NCBI RefSeq assembly: GCF_913773735.1
Contig: NZ_CAJYEB010000042.1
Coordinates: 1-64,000, forward strand
Reading direction: 5' to 3'
DNA from: an uncultured Massilia sp.
Lineage (GTDB): Bacteria > Pseudomonadota > Gammaproteobacteria > Burkholderiales > Burkholderiaceae_D
Length of the DNA stretch: 64,000 bases
This document shows positions 50,194 through 58,561 of this stretch, piece after piece. Each line of letters opens with the position of its first letter. Within the stretch, counting starts at the first letter, position 1. Position numbers and translations under genes: made by a program. The notes beneath the pieces are model-generated. The model saw nothing but the letters and a program-made list of their open reading frames with translations, was not told the origin of the DNA and searched no databases.

Positions 50194-51729
50194 ATGGCGG
50201 AAATCACGGCCGTACTTCTTAATTTTCTGAAAGCGATCGGCAAGTACCGCTGGTATGCCGTCGTCATTACCTGGACGATCGCCCTGGTCGGCTGGGCGGT
50301 GGTGCTGCGCCTGCCGAACCAGTACGAAGCGTCGGCGCGCGTCTACGTCGATACCCAGAGCATCCTCAAGCCGCTGATGTCGGGCATGACGACGATGCCC
50401 AACCTGGACCAGCAGGTCATGTTCATGCGCCGCACCCTGATCAGCCGCCCGAACGTCGAGCGCCTGATGCGCATGGTCGACCTGGACGTGCGCGCCAAGA
50501 CCACCAAGGAACACGACAAGCTGGTCGACGAACTGATGACGACCATCAAGTTCAGCGGCACCGAGCGCGACGACATCTACACGATCACCTACGTGTCCGA
50601 CGACCCCAAGCTGGGCAAGGACATCGTGCAGGGGCTGCTGCAGATCTTCGTGGAAGGCAGCTTCAGCGGCAAGAAGCAGGATTCCGAAAAGGCCGTCCAG
50701 TTCATCGACGACCAGATCAAGAGCTATGAAAACAAGCTGGCCAGCGCCGAGAACGCGCTCAAGGAATTCAAGATCAAGAACATGGGCCTGCTGCCGCGCG
50801 ACGGCGGCGGCGACTACGGTGGCCAGCTGCAGCAGGCGAACGACCAGCTGAGCCAGGCGCGCCTGCAACTGGCCGAGGCCGAACAGGCACGCAATGCGAT
50901 CAGCCGCCAGATCAAGGGCGAGCCGGCCAGGCCGGGCGTGGAGAAGGTCGATCCGGGCATGGTCGATCCCGAGCTGGAGAGCCGCATCGCCGTGGCCCAG
51001 AAGAACCTCGACGCGCTGCGCCTGCAGTACACCGAGCAGCACCCGGACATCATCGCCAACCGCCGCCTGCTCGACCAGTTGCTGGCCCAGCGCGCCGAGC
51101 TGGCCAAGACCAAACGCAGCATCGACCCGGGCGCCGGCTACAGCCCGATGCTGCAGCAGCTGAACGTGTCGCTGTCGGCCGCCGAGGCGCAGGTGGCGTC
51201 GATGCGCGCCCGCGTCGACGAATACGCGGCCCGCGTGGCGCGCCTGCGCGCCCAGAGCGCCGAGGCGCCGGAAGTCGAGGCCCAGCTGGCCCAGCTCAAC
51301 CGCGACTACCAGGTCAACCGCGACAACTACCAGAAGCTGGTCGAGCGCCGCGAATCGGCGCGCCTGTCGGGCGACCTGTCGTCGGCCACCGACATGCTGA
51401 CCTTCCGCGTCATCGATCCGCCCACCGTCCCGGCCCAGCCGAGCGGCCCGAACCGCCTGCGCCTGTTCTCGCTGGTATTCGGCGCCGCCCTGGTCGCCGG
51501 CCTGGCCGTCGCCTTCCTGATGAGCCAGGTGCGTCCGACCTTCATGAGCCAGGGCGCGCTGCGCGAGGTGACCGGCCTGCCCGTGCTGGGCGCGATCGGC
51601 ATGAACTGGACGGCCGAGCAGACCGTCAAGCGCAAGCGCCGCCTGGTGGCCCTCGGGGTCTCGGTCCTGATGCTGTTCGGCGCGTACGGCGCCGGCATGG
51701 CCGCGATCCTGGTCCGCCCCACGCTCTAA
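50194..51729 (+). CDS. XrtA-system chain-length determinant (Wzz/GNVR type)
   Basis: A 511-residue inner-membrane polysaccharide co-polymerase started at ATG 50194 (MAEITAVLLNFLKAIGKYRW). It has an N-terminal Wzz region with membrane helix (YAVVITWTIALVGWAVVLRL) and YEASARVYVDTQSILKPLMSG. A long periplasmic coiled coil and the GNVR-like segment (LAQLNRDYQVNRDNYQKLVERRESARLS) follow, then a Pro-rich second membrane span with RLRLFSLVFGAALVAGLAVAFLMSQ. It sets polysaccharide length together with the downstream tyrosine kinase. It is the first gene of the plus-strand XrtA operon. Confidence 0.93.
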   Translation: MAEITAVLLNFLKAIGKYRWYAVVITWTIALVGWAVVLRLPNQYEASARVYVDTQSILKPLMSGMTTMPNLDQQVMFMRRTLISRPNVERLMRMVDLDVRAKTTKEHDKLVDELMTTIKFSGTERDDIYTITYVSDDPKLGKDIVQGLLQIFVEGSFSGKKQDSEKAVQFIDDQIKSYENKLASAENALKEFKIKNMGLLPRDGGGDYGGQLQQANDQLSQARLQLAEAEQARNAISRQIKGEPARPGVEKVDPGMVDPELESRIAVAQKNLDALRLQYTEQHPDIIANRRLLDQLLAQRAELAKTKRSIDPGAGYSPMLQQLNVSLSAAEAQVASMRARVDEYAARVARLRAQSAEAPEVEAQLAQLNRDYQVNRDNYQKLVERRESARLSGDLSSATDMLTFRVIDPPTVPAQPSGPNRLRLFSLVFGAALVAGLAVAFLMSQVRPTFMSQGALREVTGLPVLGAIGMNWTAEQTVKRKRRLVALGVSVLMLFGAYGAGMAAILVRPTL

Positions 51730-51747
51730 GATCACAAGGAGTACAAC

Positions 51748-52701
51748 GTGAGCATCATCGAAAAAGCGGCAAGCCGGATCGACCTGAAACGCGCGGCCCC
51801 GGCGCCGGACGCCGTGCAGCCCGTGCAGCCCGTGCAGCCGGCGCCCGTCGCCGCCGCGGCGCCCGCGGTCGTGGTCGCGCCGTCCCCGGTTCCTCCCGTG
51901 GCGCCGGCCCTGGCGGTTGCGGAACCGGTCGCGGAACCGGTCGCGGAAACCCCGGCCCCGGCGTCGCGCGGGAGCACGCGCCGCGTCGAGCTGGACCTGG
52001 CGCGCATGCGCGACCTGGGCATGGTTACCGCCGCCTCCGGCCGCACCCGCCTGCTGGAAGACTTTCGCATCATCAAGCGCCCGCTGCTGCAGCGCGCCTT
52101 CGCGCCGCGCCAGCCGGGCGAGAAGCCGGGCAACCTGATCATGATGACCAGCTCGCTGCCGGGCGAAGGCAAGACCTATTGCGCGATCAACCTGGCCATG
52201 AGCATCGCCATGGAACTCGACCACACCGTGCTGCTGGTCGACGCCGACGTGGCGCGCCCGAACGTGCTGCGCACGCTGGGCCTGCCGCCGCACCGCGGCC
52301 TGATGGACATCCTGCTGGACGGCAAACTCGACATGGCCGACGTGATGCTGCGCACCAATGTCGATACCCTGTCGATCCTGCCAGCCGGTAACAGCAATGC
52401 GCGCGCCACCGAGCTGCTGGCCAGCTCGACGATGAGCAACCTGGTCGACGAGATCGCCAACCGCTACCCGGACCGCGTCGTGATCTTCGATTCGCCGCCG
52501 CTGCTGCTGACCAGCGAATCGCGCGAACTCGCGTCGCACATGGGCCAGATCGTGATGGTGGTCGAGGCGCAGACCACGACCCAGCACGCGGTCAAGGAAG
52601 CGCTGCACCAGCTCGAAGGCTGCAAGAACGTCAACCTCATCTATAACAAGACCAGGGAATTCCCCGGCATCGAAGAGACGTATGACTATCACTACGGCTG
52701 A
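51748..52701 (+). CDS. XrtA-associated tyrosine autokinase
   Basis: A 317-residue BY-kinase with a GTG start behind AAGGAG. The N-terminus is MSIIEKAASRIDLKRA, typical of this family. A Pro/Ala/Val-rich linker built of short DNA repeats precedes the kinase domain: Walker A MTSSLPGEGKTYCAINLA, A'-type LLVDADVARPNVLR and Walker B-like RVVIFDSPPLLL. The C-terminal Tyr cluster (YDYHYG) is the likely autophosphorylation site. It works with the chain-length determinant to control polysaccharide export. Its 3' end overlaps the next gene by 20 bases. Confidence 0.93.
   Translation: MSIIEKAASRIDLKRAAPAPDAVQPVQPVQPAPVAAAAPAVVVAPSPVPPVAPALAVAEPVAEPVAETPAPASRGSTRRVELDLARMRDLGMVTAASGRTRLLEDFRIIKRPLLQRAFAPRQPGEKPGNLIMMTSSLPGEGKTYCAINLAMSIAMELDHTVLLVDADVARPNVLRTLGLPPHRGLMDILLDGKLDMADVMLRTNVDTLSILPAGNSNARATELLASSTMSNLVDEIANRYPDRVVIFDSPPLLLTSESRELASHMGQIVMVVEAQTTTQHAVKEALHQLEGCKNVNLIYNKTREFPGIEETYDYHYG
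51814..51950 (+). repeat. Slippage repeats inside the kinase linker
   Basis: Three copies of GTGCAGCC[CG] (51814-51840) and two perfect plus one partial copies of GCGGAACCGGTC (51919-51950) encode VQP and AEPV repeats in the Pro-rich linker. Both unit lengths are multiples of three, so copy-number change would keep the frame. Confidence 0.85.
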
Positions 52702-54262
52702 GCTGCCGCACCCACGCACGGCCGGCGCCGGCCTGGCGCCGGCGCTGAAGCTCGCGCCGCTGGCGCTAGCGGCCATGCTGCTGTCGGCCGAGTGCCGCGC
52801 CGACTGGAAGGTCACTCCCCTCGCGGAGCTGCGCGAGACCTATTCGACCAACGTCGCGACCGAACGCGACGACGTCGCCCACAATTCCTTCGTCACCGAA
52901 GCCGCGCCCGGCCTGGCCGTGAGCAGCAACGGGCCGCGCCTGACGCTGAACGCGTCCGCGCAGTGGCGTGTTTTCTCGTACAGCAACAAGGAAGCGCCGA
53001 ACGTGCAGGACAGCGACCGCCGCTACCAGGCCGACGCCCGCGCCATGCTGGTCGACGAGTTCCTGTACGTCGACGCCGGCGCCGGCAGCCAGCGCCAGAA
53101 CGTGTCCGCCTTCGGTCCGCTGGCCGGCAATCCCTACAGCGGCGCCAACCGCACGCAAGTGAGCACCTGGCGCATCAGCCCCTACCTGCGGCACCGCTTC
53201 GGCAATACCGCCACCGCCACCGCGCGCTTCACGCGCGACTCGGTCGACTCGAGCTACAACGGTTTCGGCAGCAGCGTCGCCAGCACCACGCTGCTGGACT
53301 TGTCCAGCGGCACCTCGTCCACCAACCTCGGCTGGAACGTCTCGTACAACCGCCAGGAGCAGAACAACCGCATCGGCGGCCGTTCCTCGCTCGACAACGG
53401 CATCGTCGGCCTGCGCTACCGCGTGCTGCCGCACCTGAGCCTGACCGCCAGCGCCGGCTACGACAGCTACGACTACGCGAGCCTGAACGACAGTACCTCG
53501 GGCGCCAGCTGGAGCGCCGGCTTCGTCTGGACGCCCTCGACGCGCACCAGCGTGCAGGCCTCGTTCGGCCACCGCTATTTCGGCAAGACCGGCGCGCTCG
53601 ACGCCAGCCACCGCACCCGCCACACGGTGTGGAGCGCGACCTACAGCGACGAGATCACGACGACGCGTTCGCAATTCCTGCTGCCGGCCGCCTTCGACAC
53701 GGCCGCGATGCTCGACGGCATGTTCGCCAGCGCGTATCCGGACCCGGTCCAGCGCCGCGCGGCGATCCAGGCCTACATGGCCGCGGCCGGCCTGCCGGCC
53801 AGCCTGGCCGACAGCATCAACTTCCTGAGCAACCGCTACGTGCGCGCCAAGCGGCTGCAGTTCGCCGCCGTGCTGCGCGGCGCGCGCAGCAACCTGGCGC
53901 TGTCGGTGTTCCAGGACCAGCGCGCCGCCTTGTCCCTGCAGCAGAGCGACAGCGCCCTGCTGGGCAACCAGCTGGCCTCGATCAACGACAACGTGCGCCA
54001 GCGCGGCGCGTCCGCCGACGCCGAATACCGGCTGTCGACGCGCACCACCATGCGCGCCGGCGTCTACGCGGTGCGCGCGCAGTCGCTCGACACCGGCGTG
54101 GCCAGCACCAACCGGCGCTGGCAGGTGGGCATGAACCGCCAGATCGACCGGCACGTGAGCGGCGTGCTGGAACTGCGCCACGTGGTCGGCAGCTTCGGCG
54201 TGGTCAGCAACGACAGGTACCACGAGAACGCCATCGCGGCCGCCCTTTCTGTCCAGTATTAA
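52682..54262 (+). CDS. XrtA-system outer-membrane beta-barrel protein (TIGR03016-like)
   Basis: A 526-residue precursor with a signal peptide after a short head (LAPLALAAMLLSAECRA). The mature part begins DWKVTPLAELRETYSTNVA and then alternates as beta-strands (SYNRQEQNNRIGGRS, LTASAGYDSYDYASL, FVWTPSTRTSVQASFGHRYF), ending in AIAAALSVQY, a barrel-like C-terminus. It fits the PEP-CTERM-system-associated outer-membrane family thought to help polysaccharide passage. Its ATG lies inside the kinase gene, 20 bases before that gene's stop, so the two are coupled. Confidence 0.85.
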   Translation: MTITTAELPHPRTAGAGLAPALKLAPLALAAMLLSAECRADWKVTPLAELRETYSTNVATERDDVAHNSFVTEAAPGLAVSSNGPRLTLNASAQWRVFSYSNKEAPNVQDSDRRYQADARAMLVDEFLYVDAGAGSQRQNVSAFGPLAGNPYSGANRTQVSTWRISPYLRHRFGNTATATARFTRDSVDSSYNGFGSSVASTTLLDLSSGTSSTNLGWNVSYNRQEQNNRIGGRSSLDNGIVGLRYRVLPHLSLTASAGYDSYDYASLNDSTSGASWSAGFVWTPSTRTSVQASFGHRYFGKTGALDASHRTRHTVWSATYSDEITTTRSQFLLPAAFDTAAMLDGMFASAYPDPVQRRAAIQAYMAAAGLPASLADSINFLSNRYVRAKRLQFAAVLRGARSNLALSVFQDQRAALSLQQSDSALLGNQLASINDNVRQRGASADAEYRLSTRTTMRAGVYAVRAQSLDTGVASTNRRWQVGMNRQIDRHVSGVLELRHVVGSFGVVSNDRYHENAIAAALSVQY

Positions 54263-54274
54263 GCGGAGCCACAG

Positions 54275-55363
54275 ATGTACGAGACTTACTACGGATTTTC
54301 CGCCAAGCCCTTCCAGCTGCGCCCGGACCCGCACTTCTTCTTCGGCAGCAAGGGCCACAAGCGCGCCATGGCCTACCTCGAGTACGGCCTGTCGCAGGGC
54401 GAAGGCTTCATCGTCGTCACCGGCGAAGTCGGCGCCGGCAAGACCACGCTGGTGCGCAACCTGTTCAACCGGCTGCCGTCGGACCAGATCGTCGCCGCCC
54501 ACATCGTCAACACCCACCTCGACCCGGACGACACGCTGCGCATGGTGGTGTCGGCCTTCGGCCTGCCGTACGAGGGCGCCAGCAAGACCGACCTGCTGAC
54601 GCGCCTGGAAAAATTCCTGTGCGACGTCGACCACCAGGGCAAGCGCGCCCTGCTCGTGATCGACGAGGCCCAGAACCTGTCGGCGCGCACGGTCGAGGAA
54701 CTGCGCATGCTGTCGAACTTCCAGACCGACGACAAGTCGCTGCTGCAGACCTTCCTGCTCGGCCAGCCCGAGTTCCGCGCCACGCTGCACAGCCCCGGCA
54801 TGCAGCAGCTGCGCCAGCGCGTGATCGCCAGCTACCACCTCGGGCCGCTCGACGCGCAGGAAGCCCGCGCCTACGTCGAGCACCGCCTGGCCACCGTCGG
54901 CTGGCAGGGCGACCCGGCGTTCGACGAGGGCGCCCACGCGGCGGTCTACGCCTACAGCGGCGGCATCCCGCGCAAGATCAACACGCTGATGGACCGCGTG
55001 CTGCTGATGGGCTACCTGGAAGAGCTGCACGCGTTCGGCGCGGAAGAGATCGAGACCGTCATCCGCGACATCGACGAGGAATACCGGCTGCCGGAGCCGC
55101 TGGCCGCCGCGGGCGCGCCGGCCGCGACGGCGGCCCCCGCCACGCATGCCGAGCATGCCGGGTATGCGCAGGCCGGCCCGGCGCCGGCGCGCGACCCGAA
55201 CCTGGACGAGCGCCGCGGCGAGCGCCGCGCCAGCAGCGTCGAGATGCTGGACGAGCGCATGATGCGCCTGGAAAAATCGATCGTCTCGGTGCTGTCGATC
55301 CTGAAGAAGATCGTCGCCACGCCGAACGAGACGGCAACCCCTCACGTGGACAACCAGAAATGA
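54275..55363 (+). CDS. XrtA-system-associated ATPase (ExeA-like, TIGR03015)
   Basis: A 362-residue AAA ATPase starting MYETYYGFSAKPFQLRPDPHF, the family signature. Walker A VTGEVGAGKTTLVRNLFN and Walker B RALLVIDEAQNLSARTVEELR are present, with GGIPRKINTLMDRVLL in the lid. The C-terminal 80 residues are low complexity with a short coiled region (MMRLEKSIVSVLSILKKIV). Its ExeA-like fold suggests a role in envelope assembly of the secretion apparatus. The stop overlaps the next start (ATGA). Confidence 0.93.
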   Translation: MYETYYGFSAKPFQLRPDPHFFFGSKGHKRAMAYLEYGLSQGEGFIVVTGEVGAGKTTLVRNLFNRLPSDQIVAAHIVNTHLDPDDTLRMVVSAFGLPYEGASKTDLLTRLEKFLCDVDHQGKRALLVIDEAQNLSARTVEELRMLSNFQTDDKSLLQTFLLGQPEFRATLHSPGMQQLRQRVIASYHLGPLDAQEARAYVEHRLATVGWQGDPAFDEGAHAAVYAYSGGIPRKINTLMDRVLLMGYLEELHAFGAEEIETVIRDIDEEYRLPEPLAAAGAPAATAAPATHAEHAGYAQAGPAPARDPNLDERRGERRASSVEMLDERMMRLEKSIVSVLSILKKIVATPNETATPHVDNQK

Positions 55364-56244
55364 ACATGTACGAACTCGCCGCGCGCCCGGCGCCGGCCCC
55401 CGGAGAACGCATCCGCAACGCCATGACCTGCGACGTCGAGGACTACTTCCAGGTCTCGGCCTTCGCGCCGTACATCGACCGCGCCAGCTGGCCCACGCGC
55501 GAATGCCGCGTCGAGGCGAACATGGACCGCATCCTGGCCCTGTTCGACCGCCACGGCGTGCGTGCGACCTTCTTCACGCTGGGCTGGATCGCCGAGCGCC
55601 ATCCGAACGTGGTGCGCCGCATCGTCGCCGGCGGCCACGAACTGGCCAGCCACGGCTACGGCCACCTGCGCGCCTCCGACCAGGACCGCGCCCAGTTCAT
55701 GCAGGACGTGCGCTCGGCCAAGGCCCTGCTGGAAGACATCGGCGGCCAGGAAGTGCTGGGCTACCGCGCGCCCAGCTTCTCGATCGGCCGCGACAACCTG
55801 TGGGCGCTGGACGTGCTGCGCGAAGCCGGCTACCGCTACAGCTCGAGCATCTACCCGGTCGTGCACGACCACTACGGCATGCCGGAAGCGCCGCGCTTCG
55901 CCTTCTACCCGAACGGGCCGGACGGCCTGCTCGAAGTGCCGATCACCACCGTCCAGATGATGGGCCGCAACCTGCCGGCCGGCGGCGGCGGCTACTTCCG
56001 CCTGCTGCCCTACGCGCTGTCGCGCTGGATGATGGCCAAGGTCAACCGCGACGACCGCCAGAGCGCCCTGTTCTACTTCCATCCGTGGGAAGTCGACCCC
56101 GGCCAGCCGCGCCCCGAGGGCATCGGCGCCAAGGCGCGCTTCCGCCACTACGTCAACATCGACCGCATGGAAAGCCGCATCGACGCCCTGGCGCGCGACT
56201 TCGCCTGGGACCGCATGGACCGCATTTTCCTGGGACGCCCATGA
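55360..56244 (+). CDS. XrtA-system polysaccharide deacetylase (NodB-type, DUF3473)
   Basis: A 294-residue protein. The NodB fold has MTCDVEDYFQVSAF (catalytic Asp pair region near 22), RATFFTLGWIAERHP, GGHELASHGYGHLRA (metal His residues) and LGYRAPSFSIG. A C-terminal DUF3473 part contains LFYFHPWEVDPGQPR. It removes N-acetyl groups from polysaccharide sugars. It is translationally coupled to both flanking genes by four-base overlaps. Confidence 0.94.
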   Translation: MNMYELAARPAPAPGERIRNAMTCDVEDYFQVSAFAPYIDRASWPTRECRVEANMDRILALFDRHGVRATFFTLGWIAERHPNVVRRIVAGGHELASHGYGHLRASDQDRAQFMQDVRSAKALLEDIGGQEVLGYRAPSFSIGRDNLWALDVLREAGYRYSSSIYPVVHDHYGMPEAPRFAFYPNGPDGLLEVPITTVQMMGRNLPAGGGGYFRLLPYALSRWMMAKVNRDDRQSALFYFHPWEVDPGQPRPEGIGAKARFRHYVNIDRMESRIDALARDFAWDRMDRIFLGRP

Positions 56245-57356
56245 ACTCGATCATCGAAGCCGCCCAGGCCAAGCTCGCCACCCCCGCCCCCGCCGCTCCC
56301 GCCCCCGCGGCCGGCCCGCTGACGCTGCACCTGCTCCAGCCCGCGGACTACCCGCGCTGGGACGCGTTCGTGCGCGCCTGCCCCGACGCCACCTTCTTCC
56401 ACCTGTCCGGCTGGCAGACGGTGATCGAACGGGCGTTCGGCATCAAGACTTTCTTCTACTACGTGCAGCAGGACGGCCGCATCGTCGGCGTGCTGCCGCT
56501 GGCCGAGATCAAGAGCCGCCTGTTCGGCCACTCGCTGGGCGCGATGCCGTTCTGCGTGTACGGCGGCCCGGCCACCAACGGCGCCGCGGGCGTCGCCGCC
56601 ATGCTCGACGGTGCCGCCGACGCGCTGGCGCAGAAGCTCGGCGTGGGCCACCTCGAATACCGCGGCATGCAGCGCTTCCACCCGGACGACGCCAGCTGGC
56701 ACACCAAGGAACTGTACGTCACCTTCCGCAAGGAGATCAGCGGCGACGACGAGGCCAACCTGAACGCCATCCCGCGCAAGCAGCGCGCGATGGTCCGCAA
56801 GGGCATCAAGCTGGGCCTGCGCGGCGTGGTCGAGGACAACGTCGAGCGCATGTTCGAGGCGTACGCGCACAGCGTGCACCGCCTCGGCACCCCGGTGTTC
56901 CCGAAAAAATACTTCGCCCTGCTGCAGCAGACCTTCGGCGACGAGTGCGAGGTGCGCACCATCTATACCTCCGACGACCGCCTGGTGGCGGCCGTGCTGT
57001 CGTTCTACTGGCGCGACGAGGTCGTGCCCTACTACGGCGGCGGCATGGACCTGGCGCGCGAGGTGGCCGGCAACGACTTCATGTACTGGAACCTGATGCA
57101 GGCCGCCAGCGCGCGCGGCTGCCGCGTCTTCGACTTCGGCCGCAGCAAGCTGGGCACCGGCGCCTACGACTTCAAGAAGAACTGGGGCTTCACCGCCCAG
57201 CACCTGCCCTACGAGTACAAGCTGTACGGCGCCGCCGCCCTGCCCGACAACAATCCGCTGAACCCGAAGTACCAGCTGTTCATCAAGATGTGGAAGAAGC
57301 TGCCGCTGCCGCTGGCGAACTTCATGGGACCGTACATCGTCCGCAACCTGGGCTGA
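56241..57356 (+). CDS. FemAB-like XrtA-system protein
   Basis: A 371-residue protein with a short Ala/Pro-rich head. Two GNAT-like halves typical of FemAB follow: FHLSGWQTVIERAFGIKTFFYY, then LNAIPRKQRAMVRKGIKLGL and FDFGRSKLGTGAYDFKKNWGF. FemAB proteins transfer aminoacyl groups from tRNA. The XrtA-linked members are of unknown substrate, perhaps adding an amino acid to the polysaccharide. The ATGA overlap with the deacetylase gene supports one transcript. Confidence 0.92.
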   Translation: MNSIIEAAQAKLATPAPAAPAPAAGPLTLHLLQPADYPRWDAFVRACPDATFFHLSGWQTVIERAFGIKTFFYYVQQDGRIVGVLPLAEIKSRLFGHSLGAMPFCVYGGPATNGAAGVAAMLDGAADALAQKLGVGHLEYRGMQRFHPDDASWHTKELYVTFRKEISGDDEANLNAIPRKQRAMVRKGIKLGLRGVVEDNVERMFEAYAHSVHRLGTPVFPKKYFALLQQTFGDECEVRTIYTSDDRLVAAVLSFYWRDEVVPYYGGGMDLAREVAGNDFMYWNLMQAASARGCRVFDFGRSKLGTGAYDFKKNWGFTAQHLPYEYKLYGAAALPDNNPLNPKYQLFIKMWKKLPLPLANFMGPYIVRNLG

Positions 57357-57358
57357 CC

Positions 57359-58561
57359 ATGGAAGACCTGCTGCTGCTGATCCACCGGATCCCCTACCCG
57401 CCCAACAAGGGCGACAAGATCCGCTCCTACCACCTGCTCAAGCACCTGGCGCGCCACTACCGGGTGCACCTGGCGACGTTCGTGGACGACAAGGACGACT
57501 GGCAGTACGTGCCGCACGTGCAGGCCTTGTGCGCGAGCAGCCATTTCGCGCCGATGAACCCGCTGCTGGCGCGCGTGAAGAGCCTGGCGGCGCTGCTGAA
57601 GAACCGCTCGCTGTCGCTCGAGTACTACCGCGACGCCGCCATGGCGCGCTGGGTACGCGACACCGTCGCCGCGCACGACGTCAAGCGCGTGCTGGTGTTC
57701 TCGTCGGCGATGGCGCAGTACGCCGCCTCCTACCGCGACGCGCGCCGCGTCGTCGACTTCGTGGACGTCGACTCCGACAAATGGCGCCAGTACGCCGAGC
57801 AGAAATCGTTCCCGATGAGCCTGCTGTACGGCTACGAGGCGAAGCAGCTGCTGCGCTACGAGCGCCAGGTGGCGCGCGACTACGACGCCTCGCTGTTCGT
57901 GTCGGCGCCCGAGGCCGATCTGTTCCGCCGCCTGGCGCCGGAGAGCAGCGCCAAGATCGGCCACTTCAGCAACGGCGTGGACACCGACTACTTCTCGCCG
58001 GCGCAGGACTACGCCAGCCCGTACGCGCCGGGCGAGCGCGCGCTGGTGTTCACCGGCGCGATGGATTACTGGCCCAACGTCGACGCCGTGCAGTGGTTCG
58101 CCGACGAGGTCTTCCCGAACCTGCGCGCGCGCTTCGCGGACCTGAAGTTCTACATCGTCGGCTCGCGCCCGTCGCAGCAGGTGCAGGAACTGGGCAAGCG
58201 CGCCGGGATCGTCGTCACCGGCACCGTGCCCGACGTGCGTCCCTACATCGCCCACGCGGCGGTGGCGGTGGCGCCGCTGCGCATCGCGCGCGGCATCCAG
58301 AACAAGGTGCTGGAAGCGATGGCGATGGCGACCCCGGTGGTGGTCTCGCCGCAGGCGCTGGAAGGCATCGACGCCGAGCCGGGCAGCGAGCTGGTGCTGG
58401 CCGCCGACGCGCCCGCCTTCGCCGACGCCGTCGGCGCCCTGCTGGCCGGACGGGACGACGCCGCCGCCGCCATCGGCCAGGCCGCGCGCGCCAAGGTGCA
58501 ACGCCGCTACAGCTGGTCGAGCAACCTGGCATGCATAGGAGAGAACCTCGAATGTTCCTGA
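57359..58561 (+). CDS. XrtA-system glycosyltransferase (TIGR03087-like, GT4 fold)
   Basis: A 400-residue GT-B glycosyltransferase starting MEDLLLLIHRIPYPPNKGDKIRSY, the family hallmark. The C-terminal donor domain has FSNGVDTDYFSP, LVFTGAMDYWPNVDAVQWFADEV, LKFYIVGSRPSQQVQEL, VTGTVPDVRPYIAHAAVAVAPL and KVLEAMAMATPVV. It adds a sugar to the lipid-linked polysaccharide intermediate in the cytoplasm. Its start lies two bases after the femAB stop, and its 3' end overlaps the exosortase start by 10 bases. Confidence 0.93.
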   Translation: MEDLLLLIHRIPYPPNKGDKIRSYHLLKHLARHYRVHLATFVDDKDDWQYVPHVQALCASSHFAPMNPLLARVKSLAALLKNRSLSLEYYRDAAMARWVRDTVAAHDVKRVLVFSSAMAQYAASYRDARRVVDFVDVDSDKWRQYAEQKSFPMSLLYGYEAKQLLRYERQVARDYDASLFVSAPEADLFRRLAPESSAKIGHFSNGVDTDYFSPAQDYASPYAPGERALVFTGAMDYWPNVDAVQWFADEVFPNLRARFADLKFYIVGSRPSQQVQELGKRAGIVVTGTVPDVRPYIAHAAVAVAPLRIARGIQNKVLEAMAMATPVVVSPQALEGIDAEPGSELVLAADAPAFADAVGALLAGRDDAAAAIGQAARAKVQRRYSWSSNLACIGENLECS

